In this document: one piece after another, positions 32,122 through 32,233 of the stretch
Position numbering within the stretch: position 1 is the stretch's first letter
Layout of the letters: each line of letters opens with the position of its first letter
Assembly (NCBI GenBank): GCA_017439425.1
Contig: JAFSJE010000042.1
Coordinates: 1-32,233, forward strand
DNA: 32,233 nucleotides
Origin: Oscillospiraceae bacterium
Lineage (GTDB): Bacteria; Bacillota; Clostridia; Oscillospirales; Oscillospiraceae
Direction: 5' to 3'
Translations under genes and position numbers: made by a program
The notes under the pieces: model-generated
Told to the model about the DNA's origin: nothing
Seen by the model: only the letters and a program-made list of their open reading frames with translations
Databases searched by the model: none

Positions 32122-32224
32122 GAGCGCGCAGAATTTTTTGCGTCATACAAGGCGTCCGGTGCAGACAATACTTTGTGTATTATCAAGCCGGATAACGAAG
32201 TATGACGCGAAAAGGGCAAGCGCG
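32122..32224. repeat. Nested inverted-repeat element at the window end
   Basis: Several concentric arms share one axis: GCGTCATAC (32140-32148) with GTATGACGC (32200-32208), extended by TTTT and AAAA; TCCGG (32155-32159) with CCGGA (32188-32192); AATAC (32167-32171) with GTATT (32177-32181). GCGCG-type bases lie at both outer ends. It forms a single long bulged hairpin. It may continue past the window edge. Only one copy is present here. Confidence 0.65.
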
Positions 32225-32233
32225 AATTGAAGA

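Noticed and set aside
1-32233. CRISPR array, prophage, insertion sequence or rRNA
   Set aside because: No regularly spaced repeats, transposase, integrase, phage structural genes or rRNA sequence were seen.

Overview
The window looks like chromosome of a spore-forming, low-to-mid GC-rich member of the Clostridia, most likely the Oscillospiraceae/Ruminococcaceae. The grounds are spoIID and spoIIE, a GlgC plus GlgD pair (GlgD is a Firmicutes paralogue), a C_GCAxxG family protein, an MsmX/UgpC-type ATPase, type 4 uracil-DNA glycosylase, strong Shine-Dalgarno sites and SigA-like promoters. No phage, plasmid, IS, CRISPR or rRNA is visible. The genus cannot be named from sequence alone.

Layout. 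1-160: one copy of a three-hairpin intergenic repeat, cut by the window edge. 161-1970: spoIID (minus) and a divergent unknown membrane protein. 2050-10483: a glycogen operon, glgB-glgP-glgC-glgD-glgA, covering synthesis, branching and phosphorolysis, ended by a strong terminator. 10530-11081: flavodoxin-fold oxidoreductase (minus). 11283-11374: tRNA-Ser(GGA) (minus), whose promoter lies back to back with that of a C_GCAxxG protein gene. 11906-13012: wecB (minus), divergent from an XRE regulator carrying a zinc ribbon. 14005-16290: spoIIE (minus), with a promoter of Spo0A-activated type. 16450-17169: DUF975 membrane protein. 17174-17401: the second repeat copy, inserted in a convergent terminator that is now duplicated on both sides. 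17399-19529: mnmA - small unknown gene - tcdA (minus), a tRNA-modification operon with overlapping genes. 19592-20869: metY (minus).

21097-29736 is the most unusual part: a six-gene plus-strand operon. It has an 858-residue lipoprotein (beta-propeller-like domain plus solute-binding domain), two MalF/MalG-type permeases, a long HlyD/MacA-like membrane-fusion protein, a MacB periplasmic-core protein lacking the FtsX membrane domain, and a single MsmX-type ATPase. It reads as a CUT1-type importer with parts of a MacAB-like machine built into the same transcript.

29831-31887: MATE exporter and type 4 uracil-DNA glycosylase, overlapping by 4 bases. 31888-32233 has no gene; it holds small inverted repeats, a strong terminator and a nested inverted-repeat element running to near the window end.

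Promoters, operators and starts were read by eye from spacing and consensus; none has been tested. Protein families were recognised from motifs without database searches.
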